Origin: Mycobacterium colombiense
GTDB lineage: Bacteria; Actinomycetota; Actinomycetes; Mycobacteriales; Mycobacteriaceae
NCBI RefSeq assembly: GCF_001953985.1
Contig: NZ_MBEI01000062.1
Span: forward strand, 1 to 64,000
Direction of reading: 5' to 3'
Length of the DNA stretch: 64,000 bases
Under the pieces are notes generated by a model that saw only the letters and a program-made list of their open reading frames with translations, did not search any database and was not told where the DNA came from. A program made the position numbers and the translations under genes. Of this stretch, positions 48,781-60,207 are shown one piece after another. Position 1 is the first letter of the stretch, and each line of letters begins with the position of its first letter.

Positions 48781-49812
48781 TCAGCTCAGTGACCGTCCGG
48801 CACAGTGCAGGTCGGAGCAGGCCTGGACCACCCGCTCGGACATCGACGCCTCGGCCTTCTTGAGGTAGCTGCGCGGGTCGTAGGCCTTCTTGACGCCGAC
48901 CTCGCCGTCGACCTTGAGCACACCGTCGTAGTTGGCGAACATGTGACCGGCGACCGGGCGGGTGAACGCGTACTGGGTGTCGGTGTCCACGTTCATCTTC
49001 ACCACGCCGTAGCGCAGCGACTCCTCGATCTCCGACGTCAGCGAACCGGAACCGCCGTGGAAGACGAAGTCGAACGGCTTGGCCCCCTCGGGCAGCCCCA
49101 GCTTGGCCGCCGCCACCCGTTGGCCCTGGGCCAGGATGTCGGGCCGCAGCTTGACGTTGCCGGGCTTGTAGACGCCGTGGACGTTGCCGAACGTGGCGGC
49201 GAGCAGGTACCGGCCGTGCTCGCCGTGGCCCAGCGCGTCGATGGTCTTCTCGAAGTCGTCCGGCGTGGTGTAGAGCTTGTCGTTGATCTCGTGCGCGACG
49301 CCGTCCTCCTCGCCGCCCACCACGCCGATCTCGATCTCCAGGATGATCTTGGCGGCCGCCGCCTCCTTGAGGAGTTCCTGGGCGATCGTCAGGTTCTCGT
49401 CGATTGGCACCGCCGAGCCGTCCCACATGTGCGACCCGAACAGTGGATCTTCACCCGCGGCCACCCGCTCGGCCGAAATCGCCAGCAGCGGGCGGACATA
49501 GGCGTCCAGCTTGTCCTTGGGACAGTGGTCGGTGTGTAGTGCAACGTTGACCGGGTACCTGTCGGCGATGGAACGTGTGAACTCGGCCAGTGCCACCGCA
49601 CCGGTCACCATGTCCTTGACGCCCAGCCCGGACGCGAATTCGGCACCACCGGTGGAGAATTGGATGATCCCGTCGCTGCCCGCATCGGCGAAGCCTTTGA
49701 TGGCCGCGTTCACCGTCTCCGACGAGGTGCAGTTGATCGCCGGGAAGGCATACGAGTCGGCCTTGGCGCGTCGCAGCATCTCGGCGTAGACCTCGGGCGT
49801 GGCGATGGGCAT
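48781..49812 (-). CDS. fba: class II fructose-bisphosphate aldolase
   Basis: 343 aa from the ATG at 49812. Zinc and active-site motifs: LHTDHCPKDKLDAY, GSHMWDGSAVP, EIEIGVVGGEEDGV, GNVHGVYKPG and FVFHGGSGS. Zinc-dependent cleavage of fructose-1,6-bisphosphate in glycolysis and gluconeogenesis. Divergent from the DedA gene. Matches Rv0363c. Confidence 0.96.
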   Translation of the reverse strand: MPIATPEVYAEMLRRAKADSYAFPAINCTSSETVNAAIKGFADAGSDGIIQFSTGGAEFASGLGVKDMVTGAVALAEFTRSIADRYPVNVALHTDHCPKDKLDAYVRPLLAISAERVAAGEDPLFGSHMWDGSAVPIDENLTIAQELLKEAAAAKIILEIEIGVVGGEEDGVAHEINDKLYTTPDDFEKTIDALGHGEHGRYLLAATFGNVHGVYKPGNVKLRPDILAQGQRVAAAKLGLPEGAKPFDFVFHGGSGSLTSEIEESLRYGVVKMNVDTDTQYAFTRPVAGHMFANYDGVLKVDGEVGVKKAYDPRSYLKKAEASMSERVVQACSDLHCAGRSLS

Positions 49813-49896
49813 CAGAACTCCTCTGCAGAGGCGGGTGCACCCAGTATCGTCCAGGATGGTCGGGCGCTCATCCCGAAGCCGGTATGTTGAGGAATC

Positions 49897-50589
49897 ATGA
49901 GCACCGCCGTGACGGCCCTGCCCCACATCTTCGACCCGATGTATTGGTTGGGCGCCGACGGCGTCTTCGGGTCAGCGGTGCTGCCCGGCATCCTGGTCAT
50001 CGTCTTCATCGAAACCGGGCTGCTGTTTCCGCTACTGCCCGGCGAGTCGCTGTTGTTCACCGGCGGCCTGCTGGCCGCGCACCCGAACCCACCGGCCAGC
50101 ATCTGGGTGCTGGCCCCCGCCGTCGCGACCGTGGCGGTTCTGGGCGATCAGACCGGGTATTGGATCGGCCGGCGGATCGGCCCGGCGCTGTTCAAGAAGG
50201 AAGACTCCCGGTTCTTCAAGAAGCACTACGTGACCGAGTCACACGCCTTCTTCGAGAAGTACGGGCCCTGGGCGATCATCCTGGCCCGGTTCGCGCCGTT
50301 CGTGCGGACGTTCGTCCCGCCGGTCGCCGGGGTCTCCTACATGCGCTACCCGGTGTTCCTGGGCTTCGACATCGTCGGCGGCATCCTCTGGGGCGGCGGT
50401 GTGACGCTGGCGGGCTACTTCATGGGCAACGTGCCGTTCGTGCACCACAACCTGCAGAAGATCCTGCTGGCCATCCTGATCGTCTCGCTGATGCCGGCGT
50501 TCATCGCCGCCTGGCGCAGCCACCGGGGACGCAAGCAGGCGCCGAGCACGGACGACCTGGAATCCGAGCGGCTGCCGGCGGCCGAGTAG
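49897..50589 (+). CDS. DedA-family membrane protein
   Basis: 230 aa with about five membrane segments. DedA/SNARE-assoc motifs: ETGLLFPLLPGESLLFTGG, FARFAPFVRTFVPPVAGVSY pattern (residues about 128-147) with the conserved Arg residues, and GGGVTLAGYFMGN. Relatives act as lipid scramblases or flippases, including undecaprenyl-phosphate recycling. Matches Rv0364. Confidence 0.9.
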   Translation: MSTAVTALPHIFDPMYWLGADGVFGSAVLPGILVIVFIETGLLFPLLPGESLLFTGGLLAAHPNPPASIWVLAPAVATVAVLGDQTGYWIGRRIGPALFKKEDSRFFKKHYVTESHAFFEKYGPWAIILARFAPFVRTFVPPVAGVSYMRYPVFLGFDIVGGILWGGGVTLAGYFMGNVPFVHHNLQKILLAILIVSLMPAFIAAWRSHRGRKQAPSTDDLESERLPAAE

Positions 50590-50601
50590 CCGGCCGCGCG
50601 C

Positions 50602-51954
50602 TCAGACCGCGACTTTGAAGTCGCAGCCCGTCTTGGCGCGAACTTCCTCGACCGTGACGCCGGGCTGCAGCTCGGTGAGCACCAGCCCCTGTCCCGGCTC
50701 GACGTCGAAAACGCACAGGTTGGTGATGATCATGTCGACGACGTTCTTGCCGGTCAGCGGCAGCGAGCACTGACGGAGAACCTTGGGGCTGCCGTCTTTC
50801 GCGGTGTGATCCATCAGCACGATCACGCGCTTGACGCCGGATACCAAATCCATTGCGCCGCCTGGCCCTTTGACCATCTTGCCCGGCACCATCCAGTTGG
50901 CCAGGTCGCCGTTCTCCGCGACCTCCAGGGCCCCCAGGATGGACAGGTCGATGTGGCCGCCGCGGATCATCGCGAAGGAATCGGCGCTGCTGAAGAAGCT
51001 GGACCCGGGCAGGCTGGTGATGGTCTGCTTGCCCGCGTTGATGAGATCGGGGTCGACGGTGTCCTCGCTCGGGTAGGCCCCGATGCCGAGCAGGCCGTTC
51101 TCCGACTGCAGCGTGACCTTGATGCCGTCGGGAATGAAGTTGGCCACCAAGGTCGGAATGCCGATGCCCAGGTTCACATAGAAGCCGTCGCGCAATTCCT
51201 GGGCGGCGCGCTGGGCCATCCGCTCGCGGATGGGGCTGTCGTTCTTCAGCGCGGCGCCGCCGCTGGTGGTGCGGAACTCGATGCGCTTCTCGTAGCCGGT
51301 GCCCTCGATGATGCGGTCGACGTAGATACCCGGGGTGTGGATCAGGTCGGGGTCCAGCTCGCCGACCTCGACCAGCTCCTCCACCTCGGCGACGGTGATC
51401 GCGCCGCAGGTGGCGATCATCGGGTTGAAGTTGCGTGCCGTCTTGCGGTAGATGAGGTTGCCGGCGGTGTCGCCCTTCCACGCCTTGACGATCGCCACGT
51501 CGGCCCGAATGCCTTCTTCCAGAACGTATTCGGTGCCGTCGAAGACCCTGGTGTCCTTGCCCTCGGCGAGGTTGGTGCCGAAGGCCGTGCGGGTGTAGAA
51601 GCCTGGGATGCCGGCGCCGCCGGCGCGCAGCTTCTCGGCGAGCGTGCCCTGCGGCGTCAGCACCAGGTCCAGCTCGCCGGCCAGCACTTGGCGCTCGAAC
51701 TCCTTGTTCTCGCCGACGTAGGAGGCGATCACCTTGTTCACCTGCCGGCCCTTGAGCAGCAGTCCCATGCCAAAATCGTCTACGCCGGCGTTGTTTCCGA
51801 CGATGGTCAGGTCCTTGATGCCGCTGTCGACCAGAGCCTGGATCAGCTTCTCGGGAATGCCGCACAGACCGAAACCGCCCGCGGCGATGGTGATGCCGTC
51901 CTTCAGCAGGCCGTGCAGGGCCGACTCTGCGTCGTGGTGGACCTTGTTGCTCAC
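50602..51954 (-). CDS. fused succinyl-CoA:3-oxoacid CoA-transferase (SCOT, alpha-beta)
   Basis: 450 aa single polypeptide. The alpha half has the CoA loop GGFGLCGIPE (about 27-36) and GTLAEKLRAGGAGIPGFYT. The beta half has GIGIPTLV and the catalytic Glu in LQSENGLLGIG (about 275-285), then PGGAMDLVSGVKRVIVLMDH. In M. tuberculosis the scoA and scoB subunits are separate and elsewhere; the fused form resembles the mitochondrial enzyme. Its GTG start overlaps the stop of the GH76-like gene (GTGA). It would activate acetoacetate or a related ketoacid. Confidence 0.9.
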   Translation of the reverse strand: MSNKVHHDAESALHGLLKDGITIAAGGFGLCGIPEKLIQALVDSGIKDLTIVGNNAGVDDFGMGLLLKGRQVNKVIASYVGENKEFERQVLAGELDLVLTPQGTLAEKLRAGGAGIPGFYTRTAFGTNLAEGKDTRVFDGTEYVLEEGIRADVAIVKAWKGDTAGNLIYRKTARNFNPMIATCGAITVAEVEELVEVGELDPDLIHTPGIYVDRIIEGTGYEKRIEFRTTSGGAALKNDSPIRERMAQRAAQELRDGFYVNLGIGIPTLVANFIPDGIKVTLQSENGLLGIGAYPSEDTVDPDLINAGKQTITSLPGSSFFSSADSFAMIRGGHIDLSILGALEVAENGDLANWMVPGKMVKGPGGAMDLVSGVKRVIVLMDHTAKDGSPKVLRQCSLPLTGKNVVDMIITNLCVFDVEPGQGLVLTELQPGVTVEEVRAKTGCDFKVAV

Positions 51955-53084
51955 AGGGTGCTCCTGTTCTTCGACTCGGCGGAGACGTTACAGGCGGCCT
52001 CCATGAGCATCCACCCCGACAGCTGCACCGACAGGTCCCGCTCGGCCACCTCGGACGCCATCACCGCGCCCTCGACGAACTCCGCTTCCTTGCCGCCGGC
52101 CGTGGGCAGCTGGGCGTCGCGGTCCCAGAACGGGCCGAACACCGGCAGTCCGTCCACGGTTTGCCGGTTGTCCCAGGCCGACTTCGCGCTGGCCAGCACG
52201 ATCTGCCGGGCGGTGTCGCGGGCGAGGACGTCGTCGGCCGACTCCCCCGGCAGCGCGGTGGCCACCAGCGCCAGGTATCGGGCGGTCACCCCGGCGAACA
52301 GGCCGCCGTCGCCGCCGCCGGCGCCGGCCAGCACGCCCGCCGGCGCCATGTGTTCGTGCACGGCAGCGACCAGCCGGTGCACCCGGGCGGCGTGGCGCTG
52401 CCGGATCTCGACGGCGGTGGGGGCGGCCAGCTCGGTCTCCAGCCCGAGCACCACGCCCTGGCAGTAGGTGTACTGCGCGCGCACCAGCGAGCCGGCTTTG
52501 ATGCCGTCGAACACCAGGTGCGTCTCCGGGTCGATCAGGGTCTGGTCGATCCAATTGCCCATCTGCTCAGCACGTTTCAGATGGTCGCCGTAGCGCGCGA
52601 GGAAGATCCCCGCGGGACCGTTGGCCGGGGCGTTGAAGAACTGGTCGGACTTGCGCCACGGGATGCCGCCGCCGTCCTCGGGCGCCCAGGCCTTGAGGAA
52701 TTGGTCGGCGAGCTTGGGCAGCGCGCGGCTGCGCTCGACGCCCGCGATCCTGGCGGCGCGCTCGAGCGCCAGCGCCAGCCAGGCCATGTCGTCGTAGTAG
52801 CTGTTGATCCACGAGAAGTTGTTGCGCAGCCGGTGCGAGCGGACCTGCCGGTTGATCTGGGTGTGCCGGTGCGGCTGCGGATCGCGCGCCTCGGCGTCGA
52901 CCAGGCAGTCGAGCAGATGCGCCTGCCACCAGTAGTGCCAGGTGCCGAACCAGCGGTCGCGCCGCGTCGCCGGCCAGGCCACCACCCCCAGCTGGGTCGC
53001 GGGCAGCCCCCACAGGCGTTTCAGGTGTCGTCGGGTGACAGCGGCTTCGCTGCTGGCCGCGCGGTTGGCCCAGAGCTGATCCAT
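51951..53084 (-). CDS. glycoside hydrolase family 76-like protein
   Basis: 377 aa all-alpha protein without a signal peptide. The (alpha/alpha)6-barrel shows the paired catalytic aspartates in SYYDDMAWLALALERA (about 108-123), plus WFGTWHYWWQAHLLD and YTYCQGVVLGLE. GH76 enzymes cleave alpha-1,6-mannans; the mycobacterial substrate, possibly lipomannan-related, is not shown. Upstream gene of the CoA-transferase. Matches Rv0365c. Confidence 0.85.
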   Translation of the reverse strand: MDQLWANRAASSEAAVTRRHLKRLWGLPATQLGVVAWPATRRDRWFGTWHYWWQAHLLDCLVDAEARDPQPHRHTQINRQVRSHRLRNNFSWINSYYDDMAWLALALERAARIAGVERSRALPKLADQFLKAWAPEDGGGIPWRKSDQFFNAPANGPAGIFLARYGDHLKRAEQMGNWIDQTLIDPETHLVFDGIKAGSLVRAQYTYCQGVVLGLETELAAPTAVEIRQRHAARVHRLVAAVHEHMAPAGVLAGAGGGDGGLFAGVTARYLALVATALPGESADDVLARDTARQIVLASAKSAWDNRQTVDGLPVFGPFWDRDAQLPTAGGKEAEFVEGAVMASEVAERDLSVQLSGWMLMEAACNVSAESKNRSTL

Positions 53085-53136
53085 ACCTGTCGATCCTGCC
53101 CCACGCGGGTCAGCGTGCGTCTGGGGCGTCAGGGAC

Positions 53137-53787
53137 TCACCAGGCGCGGGTCAGGTCGGCGTGCTGCTCGACCCAGGTGTGCATGGCGATCCCGGCGGCC
53201 ACGCCGGCGTTGATGCTGCGCGTCGAGCCGAACTGCGCGATCGACACCGTCAGCCCCGCGCCCGTGCGGGTGTCATCGGTGATCCCCGGCCCCTCCTGTC
53301 CGAACACCAACAGGCACTCGCGCGGCAGCGCGGCCTCCTCCAGGCGCGTCGCGCCCGGCACGTTGTCCACCGCGACCACCGTCAGCCCGGCGTCGGCCGC
53401 GAAGGCCAGCAGCTCGGCGGTGCTGTCGTGGTGGCACAACCGCTGATATCGGTCAGTCACCATGGCGCCGCGGCGATTCCACCGCCGCCGCCCCACGATG
53501 TGCACGGTGTGCACCGCGAAGGCGTTGGCGGTGCGCACCACCGAACCGATGTTGGCGTCGTGACCGAAGTTCTCGATCGCCACGTGCAGCGGATGGCGGC
53601 GCCGGTCGATGTCGGCGATGATCGCTTCCCGGGACCAGTACCGGTAGGCGTCGACGACGTTGCGAGTATCACCCTCGCGCAACAGGACTGGGTCATACCG
53701 CGGGTCGTCGGCCGGCTCGCCCGGCCACGGCCCGACGCCGGCGGGCGGTGTCACCGCCCATTCCGTCGGCCCGGGTGGTTCGCTCAT
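53137..53787 (-). CDS. SpoU/TrmH-family RNA 2'-O-methyltransferase
   Basis: 216 aa. SPOUT motifs: VAIENFGHDANIGSVVRTAN (motif 1), LLVFGQEGPGI (motif 2) and IAQFGSTRSINAGVAAGIAM (motif 3), forming the trefoil-knot SAM site. Methylates tRNA or rRNA ribose; the target is unknown. The ATG overlaps the stop of the lipoprotein gene (ATGA). Matches Rv0380c; the Rv0366c-Rv0379 interval of M. tuberculosis is absent between this gene and the GH76-like gene. Confidence 0.92.
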   Translation of the reverse strand: MSEPPGPTEWAVTPPAGVGPWPGEPADDPRYDPVLLREGDTRNVVDAYRYWSREAIIADIDRRRHPLHVAIENFGHDANIGSVVRTANAFAVHTVHIVGRRRWNRRGAMVTDRYQRLCHHDSTAELLAFAADAGLTVVAVDNVPGATRLEEAALPRECLLVFGQEGPGITDDTRTGAGLTVSIAQFGSTRSINAGVAAGIAMHTWVEQHADLTRAW

Positions 53788-54686
53788 CGCTGCGTCCACA
53801 CGCCGGCGTGCGTGCCGTCGATGGCCAGCGTCGCGTAGAGCAGCGCGTCGTTGATCTCGCCCTGGGTGCACAGCGACGCGTTGACATGCACCGCGTCCAA
53901 CGAGGCGTCGGGCAGGATCAGCACCGACGATCCGTACGTCGCGCAGGCCGGGTTCAGTCCCGGGGCGGGCAGGGTCGGCGATGCCAGCAGCATCATCGGG
54001 CCGCCGCGCTTGGCGGACTCGTCGCGATAGCGCGCCGCGATGGCCGTCGCCTCCAGCCCCAGCAGCATGTAGCCGTTGCCGGTGAACGCCCCCGGGTCGC
54101 CCAGCTGCATCTTGGTCACCGGGGTGCCGTCGGCGCGCCACGCCGACAGGCTGGCCGTCTTGACCGCCAAACCGCCGCTGTCGTTGGCGTTCGTGGGCAG
54201 CAGCCCGACCGGGAAGGCGACGGGGTAGGCCGACGAGCTGTCCGGGATCCGGTCGCGCGGCGAATAGCCGTAGACACCGCGCACCTGGCTCCGATCCTTC
54301 AGCGGCCCAAGGCAAACCGTGCCGGTGAGGCGGTCGCGCGGCGCCGAGAGCGGCGCTGGGATGTCTCGCACGCTGGTCTTCGCGGTGTCGCAGCTGCCCA
54401 GGCCGGCGACCTCCATGGGGTGGGCCAGCGCGCCGTACAGCCCGAACCGGATGTCCTCGGGTTTGGCGTGCGGGTCCTTGGCCGAGGTGGGGCTCGCGTC
54501 GACGTCGACCAGCACGTAGTCACCGTCCCAGCGCAGATTCGACACCGACATGTTCCAGCCGAGCAGCGCGAGTGATTCCCCGAGCCGCGCGCCCTGGGCG
54601 CCGTAGGGGCGCGCGGGCTGGCTGGAGGACGAGCAGCCCGCCAGACACAGCGCCAAGCAGGCCGCTATCGCAAGGAATGTGCGCAC
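53784..54686 (-). CDS. lipoprotein of unknown function, Rv0381c-like
   Basis: 300 aa. Signal peptide with lipobox LAGC, lipidated Cys at residue 18, followed by SSSS. Mature part is beta-rich with several cysteines (GSCDTAK, TVCLGP, PACATY, SLCTQG), probably disulfide-linked. No enzyme motif seen. Twelve bases after pyrE and overlapping the SpoU gene. Confidence 0.8.
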   Translation of the reverse strand: MRTFLAIAACLALCLAGCSSSSQPARPYGAQGARLGESLALLGWNMSVSNLRWDGDYVLVDVDASPTSAKDPHAKPEDIRFGLYGALAHPMEVAGLGSCDTAKTSVRDIPAPLSAPRDRLTGTVCLGPLKDRSQVRGVYGYSPRDRIPDSSSAYPVAFPVGLLPTNANDSGGLAVKTASLSAWRADGTPVTKMQLGDPGAFTGNGYMLLGLEATAIAARYRDESAKRGGPMMLLASPTLPAPGLNPACATYGSSVLILPDASLDAVHVNASLCTQGEINDALLYATLAIDGTHAGVWTQR

Positions 54687-54698
54687 GGTGAAGGCGGC

Positions 54699-55244
54699 CT
54701 AGCTCAGCCCCAGATCGGCGAGGCCGAGCACGCTTCGGTACGGCAACCCCTGGGCCTCGATGGCCTCGGCGGCTCCGGTGGCGCGGTCCACCACGGTGGC
54801 CACCCCGACCACTTCGCCGCCGGCCTCCTGGACGGCGCGCACCGCGGTGAGCGCCGAGTTGCCCGTGGTACTAGTGTCCTCGACGACCAGGACCCGCTTG
54901 CCGGAAACCTCGGAGCCTTCGATAAGGCGTTGCAGCCCATGGGTTTTCGCCGATTTGCGGACGACGAAGGCGTCGATCGGGCGGCCCGATGCGTGCATGA
55001 CGGCGGTGGCCACCTGGTCGGCGCCCAGGGTCAGCCCGCCGACCACGTCGTAGTCCCAGTCGCTGGTCAGTTCGCGCATCAGCGCGCCGATCAACGCCGA
55101 GGCGCGGTGGTGCAGCGTGGCCCGGCGCAGGTCGACGTAGTAGTCGGCCTCTTTGCCGGAGGACAGCGTGACCCGTCCGTGCACCACCGACAGGCGCGAG
55201 ACGAGGTCCGCCAACTCCTTGAGGTCAGGTCCGGCCACGGCCAC
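54699..55244 (-). CDS. pyrE: orotate phosphoribosyltransferase
   Basis: 181 aa from the GTG at 55244; a second GTG at 55238 matches the M. tuberculosis start and may be the real one. PRPP motif VLVVEDTSTTGNSAL (about 117-131), and SSGKEADYYVDLRRATL at the OPRTase N-terminus. Forms OMP from orotate and PRPP in pyrimidine synthesis. Overlaps the end of the upstream SDR gene by 20 bases. Matches Rv0382c. Confidence 0.93.
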   Translation of the reverse strand: MAVAGPDLKELADLVSRLSVVHGRVTLSSGKEADYYVDLRRATLHHRASALIGALMRELTSDWDYDVVGGLTLGADQVATAVMHASGRPIDAFVVRKSAKTHGLQRLIEGSEVSGKRVLVVEDTSTTGNSALTAVRAVQEAGGEVVGVATVVDRATGAAEAIEAQGLPYRSVLGLADLGLS

Positions 55245-56010
55245 TCCCGATTCGTTTGGTGACCGCCCGCATCAGGGTCCGCGGCACCAGGCGCTCGGCG
55301 GCGATGATCGCCTTGTACTGCAGGCCCGGAATGCTGATCACCTTGCCGCGGGCGACATCGGCCAGGCTCTGGTTGACCACGTCGTCGACCTCGAGCCACA
55401 TGAACGACGGTGACTTGGCCATGTCGATGCCGGCGCGGTCGTGGAATTCGGTGTGCACGTAGCCCGGGCACACGGCGTGCACGGAGACGCCGGTGCCCTG
55501 CAGGCCGACGGACAGGCCCTCGCTGAACGAGATCACCCACGCCTTCGACGCCGAGTACGTCGACCCGCGGCCGGGCACCAGCCCGGCGACGCTGGCGATG
55601 TTGATGACCGTGCCGGCGCCGGCTGCCAGCATGGCCGGCAGGGCCGCGCGGGTCAGGTGCATGACCGCGGTGACGTTGACGTCGAGCTGGGACTGCAGCA
55701 GCGCGGGGTCGGCCGACCAGAAGTCGCCGGAGGTGGCGAAGCCGGCGTTGTTCACCAGGACGCGCACTCCCCCGCCGGCGAGCCGGTCACAGACCCGTTG
55801 CCGCCCCGCGGCATCGGCGAGGTCGGCGGGCAGGATCTCGACGCTGCCGGAGTGTTCCTGTAGTTCGTCCGACAGCCTGGTCAACCGGTCGACGTCGCGG
55901 GCGACCAGGACCACGTCGTAGCCGTCGGCGGCGTAGCGTCGCGCGAACCCGGCGCCGATTCCGGACGTAGGCCCGGTGATCAGGGCTACGGGGCGGGGCA
56001 TGAGCGACAT
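55225..56010 (-). CDS. short-chain dehydrogenase/reductase
   Basis: About 258-261 aa depending on the start (second ATG at 56001 gives MPRPVALITG). Classical SDR: NAD(P) motif TGPTSGIGAGFA, NNAG (VLVNNAGFA), catalytic Ser in NIASVAG and YSASK. Arg in ARDVDRL after the second strand suggests NADP(H). Substrate unknown. Lies between pyrE and ttfA, where M. tuberculosis has no such gene as far as remembered. Confidence 0.88.
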   Translation of the reverse strand: MSLMPRPVALITGPTSGIGAGFARRYAADGYDVVLVARDVDRLTRLSDELQEHSGSVEILPADLADAAGRQRVCDRLAGGGVRVLVNNAGFATSGDFWSADPALLQSQLDVNVTAVMHLTRAALPAMLAAGAGTVINIASVAGLVPGRGSTYSASKAWVISFSEGLSVGLQGTGVSVHAVCPGYVHTEFHDRAGIDMAKSPSFMWLEVDDVVNQSLADVARGKVISIPGLQYKAIIAAERLVPRTLMRAVTKRIGSGRGRT

Positions 56011-56058
56011 CCTAATGACGGCGGCACCACCGGGCCCTGAGGTACCCGGGGCCCGCCG

Positions 56059-56937
56059 TCAGCGCTGATAGTTGCTGGCCTGGTGACCGTTGCGCCCGGA
56101 GGGGGGTGGGCGGCGGATGGTTTCCGAACGCCCATCGGGTCGAGGCTGGTCGCGGCGCATCGGCTCGGCGGCGCGACGACCGGGCTGAAGGTCGGGGCCG
56201 AGCAGTCCCGCCACGTCCTGCTGCGCGCGCCGGGCGGGCAGCTCGGCGCGGCCCGCGGGCGCCCGCGGCCGGCTGGGTGAGGCGTTGCGCAGACCCGACG
56301 GCGCCCCGGTCTCCTGCGTTGTTTCTTCGGGCAGCGGCGGCAGCACCCGCAACAGGTCGTTGAACTGGCGCACGGTGCGCAGACCCTCGTCCCACTCGGT
56401 GCGGGTGCTGGTGATCGGCAGGGCGACCAACGTCCAGTTCTGCTCGTTCCACATGATCTCGGCGGTGTCCGGTGCGGTGTGCGCGAACGTGACCATCCGG
56501 CGGTCGCAGGCGCGGCGGGCGGCGTCCAGATTTGTGGAGTAGACCATCCGCGGCCCGATGGCACCCAACAGCCAAATGTCGCTCTCCCGTGGCTCTTTCA
56601 GTCCCTTGAGCCGAAGGTCGACGACGACGTTGGTGCCCACCTTGCGGTGCAGCGCGATGACGGTGGCGACCTCTTCCAGGTCGAAGATGTAGACGGCCTC
56701 GCCGCGGATCTGACCCAGCACCACGTTCTGTGCGGCGACGTCGCCCACGGTCGACATCACCCCGCGCTTCCAGCGCTTGAGGATGTCGGCTGATTCAGTC
56801 TCGTAGTCGAACCCGTGCGACCGCGCCCACGACTTGCGGCGCCTGCTGCGCCCGCGTCGCCGATCGATGTCGACGTACAGCAGCACCCCCGCGCCGACAA
56901 AGCACAGCGCGGAGAGCGTGAACCAGAGGGGGACCAT
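56059..56937 (-). CDS. ttfA: trehalose monomycolate transport factor TtfA
   Basis: 292 aa. One N-terminal membrane helix (about 4-24), then RRRGRSRRRKSWARSHGFDY and a cytosolic domain (about 40-200) with GEAVYIFDLEEVATVIALHR and EIMWNEQNWTLVALPITSTR. A disordered Pro/Arg/Gly-rich tail (about 215-292) follows. Rv0383c (TtfA) works with MmpL3 to export trehalose monomycolate and is essential. Assignment rests on sequence character and its place beside clpB and pyrE. Confidence 0.85.
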   Translation of the reverse strand: MVPLWFTLSALCFVGAGVLLYVDIDRRRGRSRRRKSWARSHGFDYETESADILKRWKRGVMSTVGDVAAQNVVLGQIRGEAVYIFDLEEVATVIALHRKVGTNVVVDLRLKGLKEPRESDIWLLGAIGPRMVYSTNLDAARRACDRRMVTFAHTAPDTAEIMWNEQNWTLVALPITSTRTEWDEGLRTVRQFNDLLRVLPPLPEETTQETGAPSGLRNASPSRPRAPAGRAELPARRAQQDVAGLLGPDLQPGRRAAEPMRRDQPRPDGRSETIRRPPPSGRNGHQASNYQR

Positions 56938-57051
56938 CCAAAACAGGGTATCTGCTATTGGCCCGGAACACAGAAGGCGACCAGGTCACAACCCAATCAC
57001 AGCTGGCAAAAGCTGCGTGTCGCCGGACCGCCGATGGTCCCCCTCCAGCGG

Positions 57052-59598
<2,547 letters not shown>

Positions 59599-59652
59599 GA
59601 CGAGCTCCGTTCGGGTACAAAAAGGTTTGCAAAAATGCTTGTCCGCTTGTTC

Positions 59653-59679
59653 AACGCCGTCAAGGTTGAGTGTGTTCCG
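59653..59679 (-). promoter_or_regulatory. SigH-type promoter of clpB
   Basis: On the minus strand CGGAACA (59679-59673), 16 bases, then CGTT (59656-59653): a match to the mycobacterial SigH consensus GGGAAYA-N16/17-CGTT apart from the first G. The -35 lies within the spacer of the HAIR repeat, so HspR binding should block it directly. Confidence 0.65.
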
Positions 59680-59685
59680 CTCAAC
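59665..59685. promoter_or_regulatory. HAIR (HspR-associated inverted repeat) upstream of clpB
   Basis: GTTGAGT-N7-GCTCAAC differs from the HAIR consensus CTTGAGT-N7-ACTCAAG only at the outermost bases and one inner base. It lies 67 bases before the clpB GTG. HspR, encoded at 62431-62814, is the expected repressor. Confidence 0.75.
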
Positions 59686-59731
59686 TCTATCGAGTTTTGG
59701 GCAATATCGCGTACGGGGTACCCCAGTTCCG

Positions 59732-60175
59732 ATGACACAGACGACGCAGCACCCCGATCAGGCCGGCGCCGAGCCCGGCCGGACCCCGCGCCGCGTTCCC
59801 CTGACCTTCTTGCTCGCCGCCCTGGCCGCCGGACTGGCGCTCGCCGGGCTGGTCGCGGTCGGGTTGCACACCGATCTCGCCGGCGGCAGCCCCTCGACGA
59901 CGGTCCCGGACTCCGGCACGCTGCAGGTCAGCGGGACCGGTGTGACGAAGACGATCCCCTGTCACGCCGGCTACCTGTCGGTGAGCGGGCAGAAGAACAC
60001 CATCACCCTCACCGGGCACTGCACCAGCGTCAGCGTGTCCGGCAGCGGCAACCACGTCGCGGTCGACAGCACCGATGCGGTGAACGCGTCGGGGACGGGC
60101 AACACCGTTGTGTATCACTGGGGTTCGCCCAAGGTCGACAACGTCGGGACCGCCAACATCGTCCGGCAGGGCTGA
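59732..60175 (+). CDS. DUF3060 membrane-anchored protein
   Basis: 147 aa. One N-terminal membrane helix (about 25-45) and an exported beta-helical DUF3060 domain with repeating VSGSGNHVAV, NASGTGNTVVY and SGQKNTITL units. Two cysteines may form a disulfide. Function unknown. Divergent from clpB, so its promoter region contains the HAIR site; whether HspR also controls it is open. Confidence 0.78.
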   Translation: MTQTTQHPDQAGAEPGRTPRRVPLTFLLAALAAGLALAGLVAVGLHTDLAGGSPSTTVPDSGTLQVSGTGVTKTIPCHAGYLSVSGQKNTITLTGHCTSVSVSGSGNHVAVDSTDAVNASGTGNTVVYHWGSPKVDNVGTANIVRQG

Positions 60176-60207
60176 GTCACCGGCTGCCGAGCCTAGAATC
60201 GGGGCCC

